Of a stretch of DNA of 64,000 nucleotides, positions 38,220-48,297 are shown piece by piece; within the stretch, counting starts at the first letter, position 1; each line of letters opens with the position of its first letter. The notes beneath the pieces are model-generated. The model was not told the DNA's origin. It saw nothing but the letters and a program-made list of their open reading frames with translations, and did no database searches. Location of the stretch: the NCBI GenBank assembly GCA_947561715.1, contig OX387202.1, forward strand, positions 6,399,001-6,463,000, given 5' to 3'. This DNA is from Ascidia mentula. Its lineage: Eukaryota; Chordata; Ascidiacea; Phlebobranchia; Ascidiidae. The translations under genes and the position numbers were made by a program.

Positions 38220-38600
38220 GCCAAGATAATAGCATTCATATACCGCCTGTTGTTAACTTTGCTGCTAAGAAGAATCATCTGCTCAAAAACTGCTGCTAGT
38301 GGTGGACCGAATTTCTGCCTACATAGTATGCCTATCACCGCTGCCGTCCCCACTGAACCGTGCAATCACGTGGCATTCGCCGTAACCAATTCTCCAATGT
38401 CTTCCGGTAATAGGTTACCTCCTAATAGAGCTGCAGTCTTGGTATGTAACTGCATCGCCCACGCTATGTTATACATTTTACTGCAGACGAGGCGCAATTC
38501 GTTTTCAACCTGCTTTTCAAATTTTGTTTCATGGTGTCGGAACTTTTTGATTTCTTTCGTTATGGGTGCTGATTTCGAAAAAAAATTAAAACCATTGTCA
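38220..38600 (-). pseudogene. relic of a companion gene beside the receptor array
   Basis: The minus strand has a frame reading FEKQVENELRLVCSKMYNI and on to LLPEDIGELVTANAT, then a TGA, then further open sequence to NNRRYMNAIILAKG. The segment CSKMYNIAWAMQLHTK aligns with CNQMHAIVWRCRLTQN in the A-type spacers and with GQMYAMVKGLYGYV in the B-type spacers. All three classes share the TGA inside the GAACCGTGCAATCACGTGG block. I read this as remains of a gene duplicated with the receptors. The opposite strand is also partly open, so the coding strand is not certain. Confidence 0.35.
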
Positions 38601-38603
38601 TTT

Positions 38604-38812
38604 TGTATAAGCTGCAGACAGATGGCCACTGTTTCGACCCAAAAGGTCTCATCAGTGCAGCTGGTGTGACTATAAGACGACTTTGCTGACCAAACGGCCA
38701 AGCAAAGACTTCCACTTTGTGGTGACTATACAATCACCGTCATCCGTTGGGCACCAAGGTGCAACCAAAACGGAGAAAACAAGGTGGAAACACTATGGCC
38801 AAGCAAAGCTCA
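38604..38812 (-). mobile_element. hammerhead-ribozyme element, copy H1
   Basis: About 209 bp related to the copies in the receptor spacers but in the opposite orientation. On the minus strand it starts TTTGCTTGGCCATAG and holds a degenerate hammerhead-like fold. It then repeats TTTGCTTGGCC, and ends with the complete ribozyme and TATACA. The internal repetition of TTTGCTTGGCC about 105 nt apart suggests two tandem ribozyme units. There is no protein-coding capacity. No clear target duplication was found. Confidence 0.6.
38610..38662 (-). ncRNA. type I hammerhead ribozyme H1, all core elements intact
   Basis: Read 5' to 3' on the minus strand: stem I AGCUGCA, core CUGAUGA, stem II GACC-UUUUG-GGUC, core GAAA, stem III ACAG-UGGCCAU-CUGU, cleavage nucleotide C (giving GUC), and stem I 3' strand UGCAGCU. 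Stem I pairs perfectly over 7 bp and stems II and III over 4 bp each. All 15 canonical core nucleotides are in place in 53 nt. The family cuts its own RNA 3' of the GUC. Open stem I defines type I, the form found in animal retrozymes and Penelope-like elements. Confidence 0.88.
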
Positions 38813-39099
38813 ACCAATAGTGCCGTCAGGCCCCGTGTCACATTCATATTATTGGCTCCACATTGCTTATCGTTGTCATTTTGTTGAAAACGTGCTCGAT
38901 CAGGACGTAATCGACAAATATTTCCGTGCACACGAAATATTTTCTTGTCAAGAAACGATGATACAGAATTAGGTAAAACAAGGTAATATTTTCAGGCAAC
39001 AATATAATCAAATCAACATTTTGATAAGTTTCGAAACAAAAACATCCAGGTCTGCAATGCACTGTGCTTCTTGTATTGTAGAAGACTGCAAAGTTGACA

Positions 39100-39262
39100 T
39101 TGAGTGTGTATTCTGTGTACTCAACATTGGTACGAATTTTGAGTTCTTGTCTGAAATTCACAGGTGCTGTAAAATATAACAAGGCTGTTTTCGATGATAG
39201 CTGTCAATGCCACCATCCACACAGGGATCGTTAATTGGGTGTAAAGTAATGCATGTTTACGT
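39100..39262 (-). pseudogene. receptor gene fragment (TM1 to first intracellular loop)
   Basis: This segment aligns with the B-type receptors from the start of the large-exon membrane region. Matching stretches are GGTGCTGTAAAATATAACAA, ATAGCTGTCAATGCCA and TAAAGTAATGCATGTTTACG (plus strand). The minus-strand frame reads FRQELKIRTNVEYTE, where the intact genes have RRRFERRSTVEKIHN. TM2 onward is missing. It is a diverged, truncated copy lying between R1 and the start of the array, so at least one more receptor once stood here. Confidence 0.7.
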
Positions 39263-39703
39263 TAGAGAGGACCATAGTCTTATCACATTATGACAACTTT
39301 TTCTAAAAATAGCCGGTAGGAGTAAACCATCAAAAATAGCCGGATTCCGCAGCAGTGGCCATAAAGTGCTTAAGTCATGTTAGTTAAAGCAATAGCAACA
39401 TCGACAGGGTTTTCAATCAAATGAAGAACAGCTACTTCAATACCTGGTAAACGTCAAAGGTGTCAATATTGCTTCTACATGATTTTGAAGGCCTTCTCAA
39501 TGGGGCGAAATACAACAATATGTGAAATCACAACCACACAAAAACTGGAGCAAAAAAATACGCGGATCTTCACAAACACAAAAATGACCAGCATATAGCA
39601 AAGCCGGAAAATCAATCTATTGGAACTAGCATTAATGTCTACGACAGGTAATACCCTGCTGGACATCAAAATCGTCAAACATAAACACATTGATTTCTAT
39701 TAT

Positions 39704-41313
39704 TTAAAGTGAAGTATCGTTTAAATTGTCTCTCGCTGTTGGTTGAGTTCCTTCCAGATGGACCACAGCATTATCACGTGACCTTGACACTTCTTTCTTC
39801 GAATTTTCCGTGCATTTGTTTTGTTTTCCACAACATTCCTTTGTCACAAATGCAGAATAGAGAAATGGATTGATGGCACTGTTTAATGGCAGAATGATGA
39901 CTGCAAAAGTGGAAAGATTACGAGTAAGTCTGTTCAAATCCCTTCTGTCAGAACACTCAGAATTTAGGTTTTCGAACTTTATCCAGTGGGCTAATGTTGC
40001 CAAAGAGATCGGAATCCAACAAAGGAAGTCGGTTAAAATGATGAAGAAAATGCGTCTGTACATCCTCCTATTCTCCCTATCCCGTTGACTCTCCTCAAAA
40101 GATCCACCGATGTATTTGCGCAAGTTTGAAACGATGTTGGTTGAACACCAGTTGGTGTCGGATGTAGTTCGTCTACATATCATCAGATACGACACCAGCA
40201 TGTAAACGAACGCCATTACGTTGAACAAAATTATGACGTGGGAAAAAATGATCGCGGGATCTTCTTCATCAAAAAACAAACATAATGTGCACGTCGTAAG
40301 CTTGTTGTAATAACCTGTTTGGGTTTCTTCAAACATTTTTTCGGACAACCCAAAATCAAGCGACTCTTCTATAAAGAAATTGAGGTCGTTTTCATTGGCA
40401 TTGCAGTTGCTTCGAGCCAATGTGGCGTTGAGTATGTCGACAACGTCATCGCGTGGTACATACCAATTCTTGCAATTATCAAAGTTTAGCTGATAAGAAA
40501 CATCTTGGTCTTCCATGAAAGGAAACAAAGCCACAATAATCCAACCAACCCACGTGACAATAATGCTGATTATGATGCTGTGAATGGAGATTGTCTTGTA
40601 AGGCCGCAATACGCTGTACAGGCGACATGAAGCTATGATAGCCAAGATGCTCAAAGAAACTTGACTGGAAATAAAGTTTAGAATGGCCACAGCAGTGCAG
40701 GCTTTTGTATGTTTGAACCGAAACTTGTTTAAAACTCCATGTTTTGATTTACCCTGAGTGAAAACAATGCTCATAGTCAAAAGGTAAATTCCCATTAGCA
40801 AGTCAGCTATGCTTAGATTGAACAGAAGAATATTGTGTATTTTCTTAACCTCTGACCACTTTTTCGAGCGTCGTCTATAGTCACGGGTGCTGTAAAATAT
40901 AACAAGACTGTTTCCACTGATAGCTGCCAATGTCATCACCCACAATGGGATTTTGACATATGTTTGATTAAGAATTGTACTTTTATTTGTAAGGTGATAA
41001 AGTTTACGCAGGTTGCATGGTCTCAAATCAGTTTCACAACTTTTGTTTAAAAATGACCGTAATGCTTTAAAACTTTGCAGGGATTCGGCAGCCGTTGGAC
41101 AGAGTAAATCATCAGTAACTTTGAAACATTCTTCTTGAGTTATCTGGTCTGATCCATTACAAACAGTTGTGCAGAATTCCGATTGCGCGCCTAAAAACGG
41201 GTAAGTTGTAGTAATTTTGCAAGTAAAAATTCATACATGCACTCACCAACTGCAAAGAAAATGAATGCTGGTAAAATGCTGAAATAAGCTGAGTAAAAAC
41301 AATTCAGTTTCAT
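39704..41313 (-). CDS. receptor R1, A-type GRL101/LGR-like GPCR
   Basis: Two exons: 41313-41247 (signal peptide beginning MKLNCFYSAYF) and 41190-39704, intron 56 bp, 517 residues. The ectodomain (about 24-102) is Cys-rich with an NGS sequon and has no leucine-rich repeats. TM1 starts near 103 (IPLWVMTLAAISGNSLVIFY), TM2 has NLSIADLLMGIY, TM3 has NFISSQVSLSILAII. The DRY position reads C-R-L. TM6 has FLCWIP and TM7 NPFLY. These motifs match LGR and GRL101-like class A receptors. The second extracellular loop is unusually long (about 88 residues). The Lys/Arg/Glu-rich tail carries SRSRDNAV. Ligand unknown. It is the most diverged A copy. Confidence 0.88.
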
Positions 41314-41319
41314 AATTCC

Positions 41320-42500
41320 ATCTCTTTCTGATCCTTTTAATTGTCTGATGCTGTATTGCTATTAATAATACTGTGTAAAATTTTAAAGCATTCCTGTTAT
41401 TATAAGACAACGCGGTTTCCAGCTTGTTTCTATTTTTGTTCAGTGCACAAGCCTGAGTCATTGCCAGGGTGCATTGTTGAGGAAGCAGAGCAAACAGTGT
41501 GTCGAATGCGTTACATGTCACCAGATGTGTCTAGGTGCATGTCATTGACTGCTCATTGCTTGGGTAAATTTAGCATTTCCTCCGATTGCGACAGTTACAA
41601 ATACACCATTTGGAACAAAAAAATATCAATTAATTTGATTTAATTGTCACATATAATGTAAGGAAATGAGGAAACGTTCATCATTCTGTCTATAAACCTG
41701 CCAAACAACGTGGGACATGAACCAGAATATCTCAAAAACGGGGTTTTTGCCTTTTGTGCTCAAATGTCAAGACATCTGACGAATTTTAATCCACGCCAAG
41801 AAATTTTCATTAAAATTTTTCTGGTTTTCTCCAATATAAATTACTGAATGCAACTTGCTTCAAAAAAGCTTTCGCTCTAATTCATTTTTTCGGTGAATGG
41901 AAAATTTGTTTTTGAACCTGAGATGACATGTAGATGACGAGTTTCCATATAATGTAAAGACGTAAATCACAAAATGAATTACGGAAGTGTGAAACGTCGG
42001 TGACCCATGCATTGATAATCGAAAAACTCTCAATTCTTTGGCAAAATTATTATTGAGGTTTGTGCCATATGTAGCCTGCTTTAACGTTTCCTTTTGCTGC
42101 GGTTAAAGTAAGCCGATTGTATTTGAATAAGATGACAATAAAAAATGAATAATTTGTGAAAGCAAGCTGAATCTGTTTTGCTGATGTCTTAAATCCTGAC
42201 AATTTTATTCAGCTTTGTGTCATCGGCAAATCAGTGAATTCGTGTTCTCGTTCGAAATGCGTTACGTAAACCACGTGGTCCCTTTGTGATTGTGATAGTG
42301 AATGTGTGCAGAAAACGATGTAACTGGATGACAGCGGGGAGACCAGGTGCGCAGAGTGTTTACACATGTGGCTGAATAACAGCTATTATAAGTCTCCTAC
42401 AGATTTCCAAAAATATTAAATGTTTCTTGAGGAAGGAAAATGTGTTACAATCACCATCATCTGTATTATCTTGACTCCAGCACATCTGCCCATACGATTC
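41320..42500 (-). promoter_or_regulatory. conserved upstream region of A-type receptor R1
   Basis: About 1.1 kb upstream of R1 is closely matched at 49905-51060 (R3) and 57250-58390 (R5). There is no coding frame of note and no TATA box near the first exon. It presumably holds the shared promoter and enhancer of the A genes. Because the units are recent duplicates, similarity alone does not prove function. Confidence 0.4.
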
Positions 42501-42509
42501 CCCAGCTGA

Positions 42510-43860
42510 AAGATGTTCTCGGATGATGGTAAAATTTAGACACAGTTTGATAAAGGTTTATGTCTCGTTTGTGATTGGTGGTAAAGTGAATGCAAATTCG
42601 TCCACTCATACAATAAAAATTAATTAATATAGTTTTATGGTGACGCCCAGGGTTGTATAACATAAGTGATCGAAATTATTGCAGTTGTGTCGACTTCGGC
42701 AGACATAGATTATGACCGCGTTTCCACCTTCAATAACATGCTGCGCTTAAAACATGAGATTATTTTTGCCAACAAAGCCCGTTCCTGTTATTGCAAACAA
42801 AATTACAGCTTTCATGTTTGTTTGAAGTGAGTATCGCGTTGTTTTATGTTCAAACACCGATAACAACCAGTGTTGCTTAGAGTCGAAAATTTGGAGGGAC
42901 AAATACTTTGAAGATTCAACTGTTCAAGATACTTTTGCTTTGAAATATCTTATTACAAGTTTTAGGAAAAGACTCAAGGCGCATTTGAAGGCAATTGGTA
43001 CGAAAACTCATCCACGGTTCTTCAGCATGTATACAGTTGGGGATTTAGGAGATCGGATGTGTATGTATCATAAATGCTGTGAACTAAACCGACTTGACGC
43101 GTTTTTAACTGAAGTTTTTCAAAACACAATTTGTTTAATCCAATTTGCTGCAAATTTCTAGAATTCGCATTGAGGTCATCCAATATACATTATTGTGCCA
43201 TAATTACATTTATACGGATTTCACGTTTTAGTAAAGGGTTCATACGCGGACAGTGCACAAAAACTCGGAAAGTAGAAATGCGGGGGCGGTTTTAAAAATA
43301 TCAAAGATATTTGTACGAAAGAAGGAATAAATAATATTCTGTTCCAATAAGACTTACCAGAAATTTATAGCTAAATTCCTGGTGTTTAACTCTTTTTTTA
43401 AATTATTGGGGTCTAAAACAAAAGTTGGTGAATTGCAGACCTCTCTTTTCAAGTGCGAGCCTGATTAAATAAAATTGGGCGAATGTTCCAAACACCACTG
43501 ACATGCATGAGAATTAACGTGGATTTTACTTTAGCGTAAACGCGCTGTACGACACACTTCTCAAATGAAAAGAACGTGAATCCATGATTCTGCATGTCTA
43601 TCACTATATCACTAACACTCGAGGGTTTCAAGCTTATAGTGAGATGGAAAAAGAGACGCAATTACTTCCTGAACTGTGCGCATCATTCGCACTGTTGCTT
43701 TCTTCCTCTTTGCGTTGTAAAATTGAAACAAAAATGAAAAATCATTCTTCGACACCCTTTGCCAGGATACCATAATGTATAGGTTACGTTCGTTATACGT
43801 ATTCTACAAAGAACAAAATCATTCGCTTTCAAACTAATACTAAATATGATGGAATACATG
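42510..43860. other. sequence unique to the first unit
   Basis: About 1.1-1.3 kb with no counterpart in units 2 and 3. Short frames only (up to 73 codons at 42940-43161). Near its end, GACACCCTTTGCCAGGATA matches CAACACCCTTTGCCAAGATA at 38207, so at least part of it is ancestral spacer lost from the other units rather than new DNA. Confidence 0.45.
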
Positions 43861-43897
43861 TGTATATACCAAATTTATTGCCGCTTCTGCTCCAATT

Positions 43898-44192
43898 GAA
43901 CCGTGCAATCACGTGGCATTCGCGGCAAACAGATTTTTCAATTTCGTTCAGCAACGTATAAGACCCTGTTGTTCATTTCGTAATGCAGGTGCATGTTTTG
44001 CACATAACCGTATAACCCTTTCACCATAGCATACATTTGGCCAAGATAATGATAATATATCACTGGTAAATGCGTCCCTCTGATTTTGTTTAATTGTGCC
44101 AGCAACGTTTGATGAAATACACGAAGTAATTTCTTGTAAAGGAACGACAAGCTGAAATAGGGAGAGTAAATAATAAAATACTTCCATGCCAA
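43898..44192 (-). pseudogene. companion-gene relic in the B-type spacer
   Basis: The minus-strand frame from 44192 reads MAWKYFIIYSPYFSLSFLYK, then GQMYAMVKGLYGYVQNMHLH, ending at a stop just before the CACGTG block. The equivalent in unit 2 (about 51386-51530) differs mainly by K to Q and N to S and by an 86-bp loss. It aligns with KMYNIAW at 38.4 kb and QMHAIVW in the A spacers. It may be a broken exon; function unknown. Confidence 0.3.
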
Positions 44193-44468
44193 AATGTAAA
44201 GGAATCACAACATTACATAGACTTCATAAAAATATCAGTCATACAGAGACAATCTCCATTTTCCAGCATGGCTCAATTTCGCATGTGGATGTGTTTTTTG
44301 CGGAAACACATCAACCGCAAAGTGTCGCATTCACAATGACATGACTGGCGTTGTGTAGGTCGCATTTAACAAGGGAAAAGGAAACCAAACCACATAGCTG
44401 AAAAACAACGTGATTTAAACTCCATTGTGTGCAATCATAGTCGTAAATATGATATCGATTTTAAGAGG

Positions 44469-46084
44469 TTAAATCGAAGTTTCGTTGAAATCGACTTTTG
44501 AAGTTGGTTGTGCTTCATCTAGCTCGACCATATCTCCACGTGTAAGTCTCTTTGTCTTTTTCCGCTTTCCACAACATTCATTTGTCACAATAGGGGAGTA
44601 GAGAAAGGGATTGATGGCACTGTTTAATGGAAGAATGATGACTGTAACAACTGAAAGACTGTTAGTAAGGCTATGGATCGAATCTGAGTTGTTTTTAAAC
44701 TTTATCCAGTGGGCTAATGTTGCCAAAGAGATCGGAATCCAACAAAGGAAGTCGGTTAAAATGATGAAGAAGATTCGTCTGTACATTTTCCTATTCTCCC
44801 TATCCCGTTGACTCTCCTTCAAAGATCCACCGATCCACCATTTGCGCAGGTTTGAGACGATATTGGTTGAACACCAGTTGGTGTCAGATGTAGTTCGTCT
44901 ACATATGATCAGATACGACACCAGCATGTAAACGAACGCCATTACGTTGAATAAAATTATGACGTGGGAAAAAATAATATTGGGATCCTCTTCATCAATA
45001 AACAAACATAATGTGCACGTCATAAGCTTGTTGTAATAACCTGTTTTTATTTCTTTAAACTTTTTGTTTCCGAACAAGCCAGAAGCAAGCGCGGCATTTG
45101 TAAAAGCATCAACTTTATCGTTGCTGGCATTGCATCTGTTTCGACCCAGTGTAGCTTTCAGTATGTCAACAACGTCATTGCGGGATACATACCAATTACT
45201 ACATTCATCAAACATAAGAAGATAAGAAATATCTTGGTTTTGCGGGAGAGGTACCAAAGCCACAATAATCCAACCAATCCACGTGACAATAATGCTGATT
45301 ATGATGCCGTGAATGGAGATTGTCTTGTAAGGCTTCAATACGCTGTACAGGCGACATGAAGCTATGATAGCCAAGACGGTCACAGAAACTTGACTGGAAA
45401 TAAAGTTTAGAATTGCCACAGCAGTGCAGGCTTTGGTATGTTTGAAAATATACAAAATCTCTTCCCTTTCTTGTGATTTGCCCTGAGTTAAAACAATGCT
45501 TGTAGTCAGAAGGTAAATCCCCATTAGCAGGTCAGCTATACTGAGATTGAACAGAAGGATATTGTGTATTTTCTCTACCGTGGACCGTCTTTCGAAACGT
45601 CTTCTGAATTCACGGGTGCTGTAAAATATAACAAAGCTGTTTCCACTGATAGCTGTCAATGCCATTATCCACAATGGAATTGCCATTTTTGTGTGAAGAA
45701 ATGCATGTTTCCTTGGTATGCGTCCATGGCCTCGTAGCCCGCATAGTTGTAATACATTTTGACATACTTTGCTTGTATTGGTTGGCTGAGTTAAACGAAA
45801 ATTTTGCAAAGATTCGGCGGCGTTAGCACAGATTAGTTGATCAGTTACGTTGAAACAGGCTTCATAACGTAACTGGTCTGATCCATTGCAAATCGTTGTG
45901 CAGAATTCCGCTTTTGAGTCTAAAACACGGGTAAGTTTTAGTTTGTTTGCCAACTACGTTTAGTTTATCTTCATTGCATCCAGTTACGCAGTGGGACCTA
46001 AGTTACACATAAGTACTCACCAACTGCAAAGTATATGAGTGCTGGCAAAATGTAACATCCTGTGGAAAAGCATTTCAGCTTCAT
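44469..46084 (-). CDS. receptor R2, B-type GRL101/LGR-like GPCR
   Basis: Two exons: 46084-46021 (signal peptide beginning MKLKCFSTGCYILPALIYF) and 45919-44469, intron 101 bp, 504 residues. Joining replaces the in-frame intron codons upstream of DSKAEFCTTICNGSD. The ectodomain has eight cysteines or so, including VCQNVLQLCGLRG, and no leucine-rich repeats. Then follow seven membrane segments with NLSIADLLMGIY, SCRLYSV at the DRY position, FLCWIP and NPFLYS. The long second extracellular loop contains DECSNWYVSRNDVVDILK. The tail is shorter than in A (KRKKTKRLTRGDMVELDE). It has one extra Trp before IGGSLKESQ compared with R4 and R6. Ligand unknown. Confidence 0.88.
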
Positions 46085-46760
46085 AATCCACGTAATTATC
46101 TTGCAACAACAGAGATGCTCGTTTGTTTCAAAACTTCTAATGTACTCCCTTCTAACTAAATACTTCAGTAGGTTTTCAGGTTATATGGCGGTTAATTTTC
46201 ATTCTGTGGCAAAGAACTAGTACGTGAGTTTTTGCTGAAACAAATTGGGGTCTGAAAATAGTCAGAAACCACATTGAAACAGCGGCAGAAAAAAATGCAG
46301 CATGGAAACAACCACAAGAGCAGTATTACGACTGAGTTTCATGTCACAGTTATTGTCTGTACGACTGAATGCCATTTCCTACTACAGATTGCTAAACCGA
46401 GTCAGATAACGTTTTCATTTGCTTTACTAGGTATCGATACCAAGTAACAAAGAAGGAGAAATCGCTGAGCAATTTTACAGACAAAGTCGTCGTCAATCAA
46501 GGTAGCCTACATCTGCAACGAGGATATATCCGACACATAGCACACGTGCCCTTTTGTTAATTTAGTAAGATGTGACTAATTATACTCGACGATGAACAAG
46601 TATAACGATCAATTGTATTCAGTTAAATTGTTCTGGTTTGCATAATATTTGCTTGACTGCATTTAGCTTGAATAAGTATCGGCTGTATCGTTCGTCAGTT
46701 TAAAAAAAACATAGTTTGTTATCATAAACAATAATTATCACAACATAACCAAAGTCGAGC
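46085..46760 (-). promoter_or_regulatory. upstream region of B-type receptor R2
   Basis: Sequence upstream of the R2 start is nearly identical at 53425-54100 (R4) and, with more changes, at 60764-61430 (R6). No gene is seen. It ends at the hammerhead element. A promoter is expected here but no TATA box was seen. Confidence 0.35.
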
Positions 46761-46765
46761 CAATA

Positions 46766-46972
46766 TTGCTTGGCCATAGTGTTTCCACCTAGTTTTCTCC
46801 GTAAGGTTGCACCTAGTTAGGTGCCATACGGATGAGGGTGATTGTATAGTCACCACAAAGTGGATGTCTTCGCTTGGCCGTTTGGTCAGCAGAATCGACT
46901 GAAAGTCACACCAGCTGCACTGATGAGACCTTTTAGGTCGAAAGGGTGGCCATCTGTATGCAGCTTACACAA
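46766..46972 (+). mobile_element. hammerhead-ribozyme element, copy H2
   Basis: Same 207-bp layout as H1, on the plus strand, opposite to the receptor genes. TTGCTTGGCC starts it, a degenerate hammerhead-like fold lies at about 46810-46880, and the ribozyme lies at 46913-46965. It was copied along with the receptor pair, since it sits at the same place in all three units. Confidence 0.6.
46913..46965 (+). ncRNA. hammerhead ribozyme H2, stem III weakened
   Basis: Stem I AGCUGCA/UGCAGCU (7 bp), core CUGAUGA, stem II GACC-UUUUA-GGUC and GAAA are intact. Stem III is AGGG against CUGU, with one mismatch and one wobble. The cleavage triplet is GUA rather than GUC, which the family tolerates. Activity is likely reduced. 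Confidence 0.72.
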
Positions 46973-47479
46973 TAATTACTAGTTTCAATAAAATGTAAAC
47001 AAATACTGAATAAGTAGAAAGGAAGCACAATGACACTTACCCCATGTGCACATGTATTGTAGTCGTGGTACTGTGGTAGAGCGACCACTAAACGTGCTCC
47101 TATCATTTCCGTATAAATACTGATAAACAACAACGAATCAACGAGATGTATAGGTAACGTAGTATCGGTATATGTGAAATATAACACAATTCACCTAACT
47201 TGAGATTCGAACAACAGCAACACTTCACCTTCCAGTAGTTCCACTACCTGTGACCCACCAGATAAGGGGATTTCTGTGAGCATATTAGCTGTTACATGGA
47301 ATACTGATTCGACAACGCGTACGGGTTAATCGGTGTCATGCCATTATTTGCATTATAAGCAAAAATATTTGCCTCAAATAAGAAAGCTCACAAACTTCAA
47401 CCGAAATATAAACGTTTAAATGCTTGTGGTATCACGTATATAAGTTGGAAATCGCCACAGCAATTGTAATAGAATGGGG

Positions 47480-48240
47480 AATGAGTCCCAGGATCAATTC
47501 ATCAATACAAGAATTTATGTACCGCCTGTTGCTCATATAACAACCAGCAATTAAATTTCCTTTTAAACTGCTACTAATTGTAGAAGGAATTCATGCCAAA
47601 ATAGGAGTTTCTATAACCGCTACTGTCCCCAGTGAACCGAGCGATCACGTGGTATTGGCATTGGTAACCTTACAAGATGCAGATTCTGTGTTAACCTGCA
47701 CCGCCACACTATGGCATGCATTTGATTACAAGCAATCCCGGATGATATTTTCATGTTAAATCTCCTCTTCTCAGTTAATCGGTTAATATTACATGGACTA
47801 TTTGAATAAATTGGACGTGGAATCTAAATACAACAACGCTGACTTGGCTGCAAAGCCTGTCAACCTAAATACAAAAGTAACAAACATTGTCATTTTTTCG
47901 GTAAAGGTGGCAAAGTTTTTTTTTACGCAAAACCTTTTAGTGTAAAAACACAATTAACAGGCCCCGGAAGCAACGAAGATATTTTATGGTAAACATGGCG
48001 TCATGACATAATTTAGAGTTAAACAAAACCATATTTTTGCCAAAAACAAATATCAGTTTCAAGTCTTTCGACGGTACATGCGGTATTATTGTGGAAACAC
48101 ATGAACCTTTTAAAATCTCATTCACAACAACGCCTGTGAGAGCGATTATGCAAGCCGCGATCAACAACAAAGGAATAAACACAGCACTTAAATGAGCAAT
48201 ATAATTAAGCAGTAAAACTCATCAAATTTAAAGTACATTG
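47480..48240 (-). pseudogene. companion-gene relics in A-type spacer of R3
   Basis: Two coding-like pieces lie on the minus strand. The first (about 48182-47940) has an acceptor-like CTCTCACAG followed by VVVNEILKGSCVSTIIPHVP; without splicing it is preceded by a very hydrophobic run (PLLLIAACIIALTG). The second (47760-47480) has CNQMHAIVWRCRLTQN, the CACGTG block, and SNRRYINSCI. The B spacer at 44.3 kb keeps a matching VIVNATLCG-stop-CVSAKN. Copies in units 2 and 3 have stops at other places, so these are probably decaying remnants. Confidence 0.35.
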
Positions 48241-48297
48241 TGTACGATATATCCTGACCATGAAAGCGCACTCGTGTAACACATTGATTGCATTCTG

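Larger units (their letters stand above)
39704..48297 (-). repeat. tandem duplication unit 1 (R1 + R2), 8.59 kb
   Basis: Measured from the end of one A-type gene to the next. It aligns with units 2 and 3 but is longer: about 1.13 kb extra lies between 42500 and 43880, and 86 bp at about 44062-44147. Flanks on both sides of the extra sequence match, for example GGAAGGAAAATGTGTTAC upstream and the CACGTG block downstream. Either units 2 and 3 descend from a copy that lost this DNA, or unit 1 gained it. Confidence 0.85.

Noticed and set aside
39870-40088. Plus-strand frames opposite TM6-TM7 of each receptor (66-72 codons, starting MMALFNGRMM)
   Set aside because: They are shadows of the receptor coding sequence on the other strand and recur only because the genes are duplicated.
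41980-42010. GTGAAACGTCGGTGAC upstream of the A-type receptors as a hammerhead core
   Set aside because: There is no CUGANGA partner or stem II on the 5' side within a usable distance.
42120-42131. TATTTGAATAAG, resembling the end of the Ciona spliced leader; a similar CTATTTGAATAA at 47798
   Set aside because: Neither is followed by a GT donor or an Sm site as in a spliced-leader RNA gene; such AT-rich 12-mers can occur by chance.
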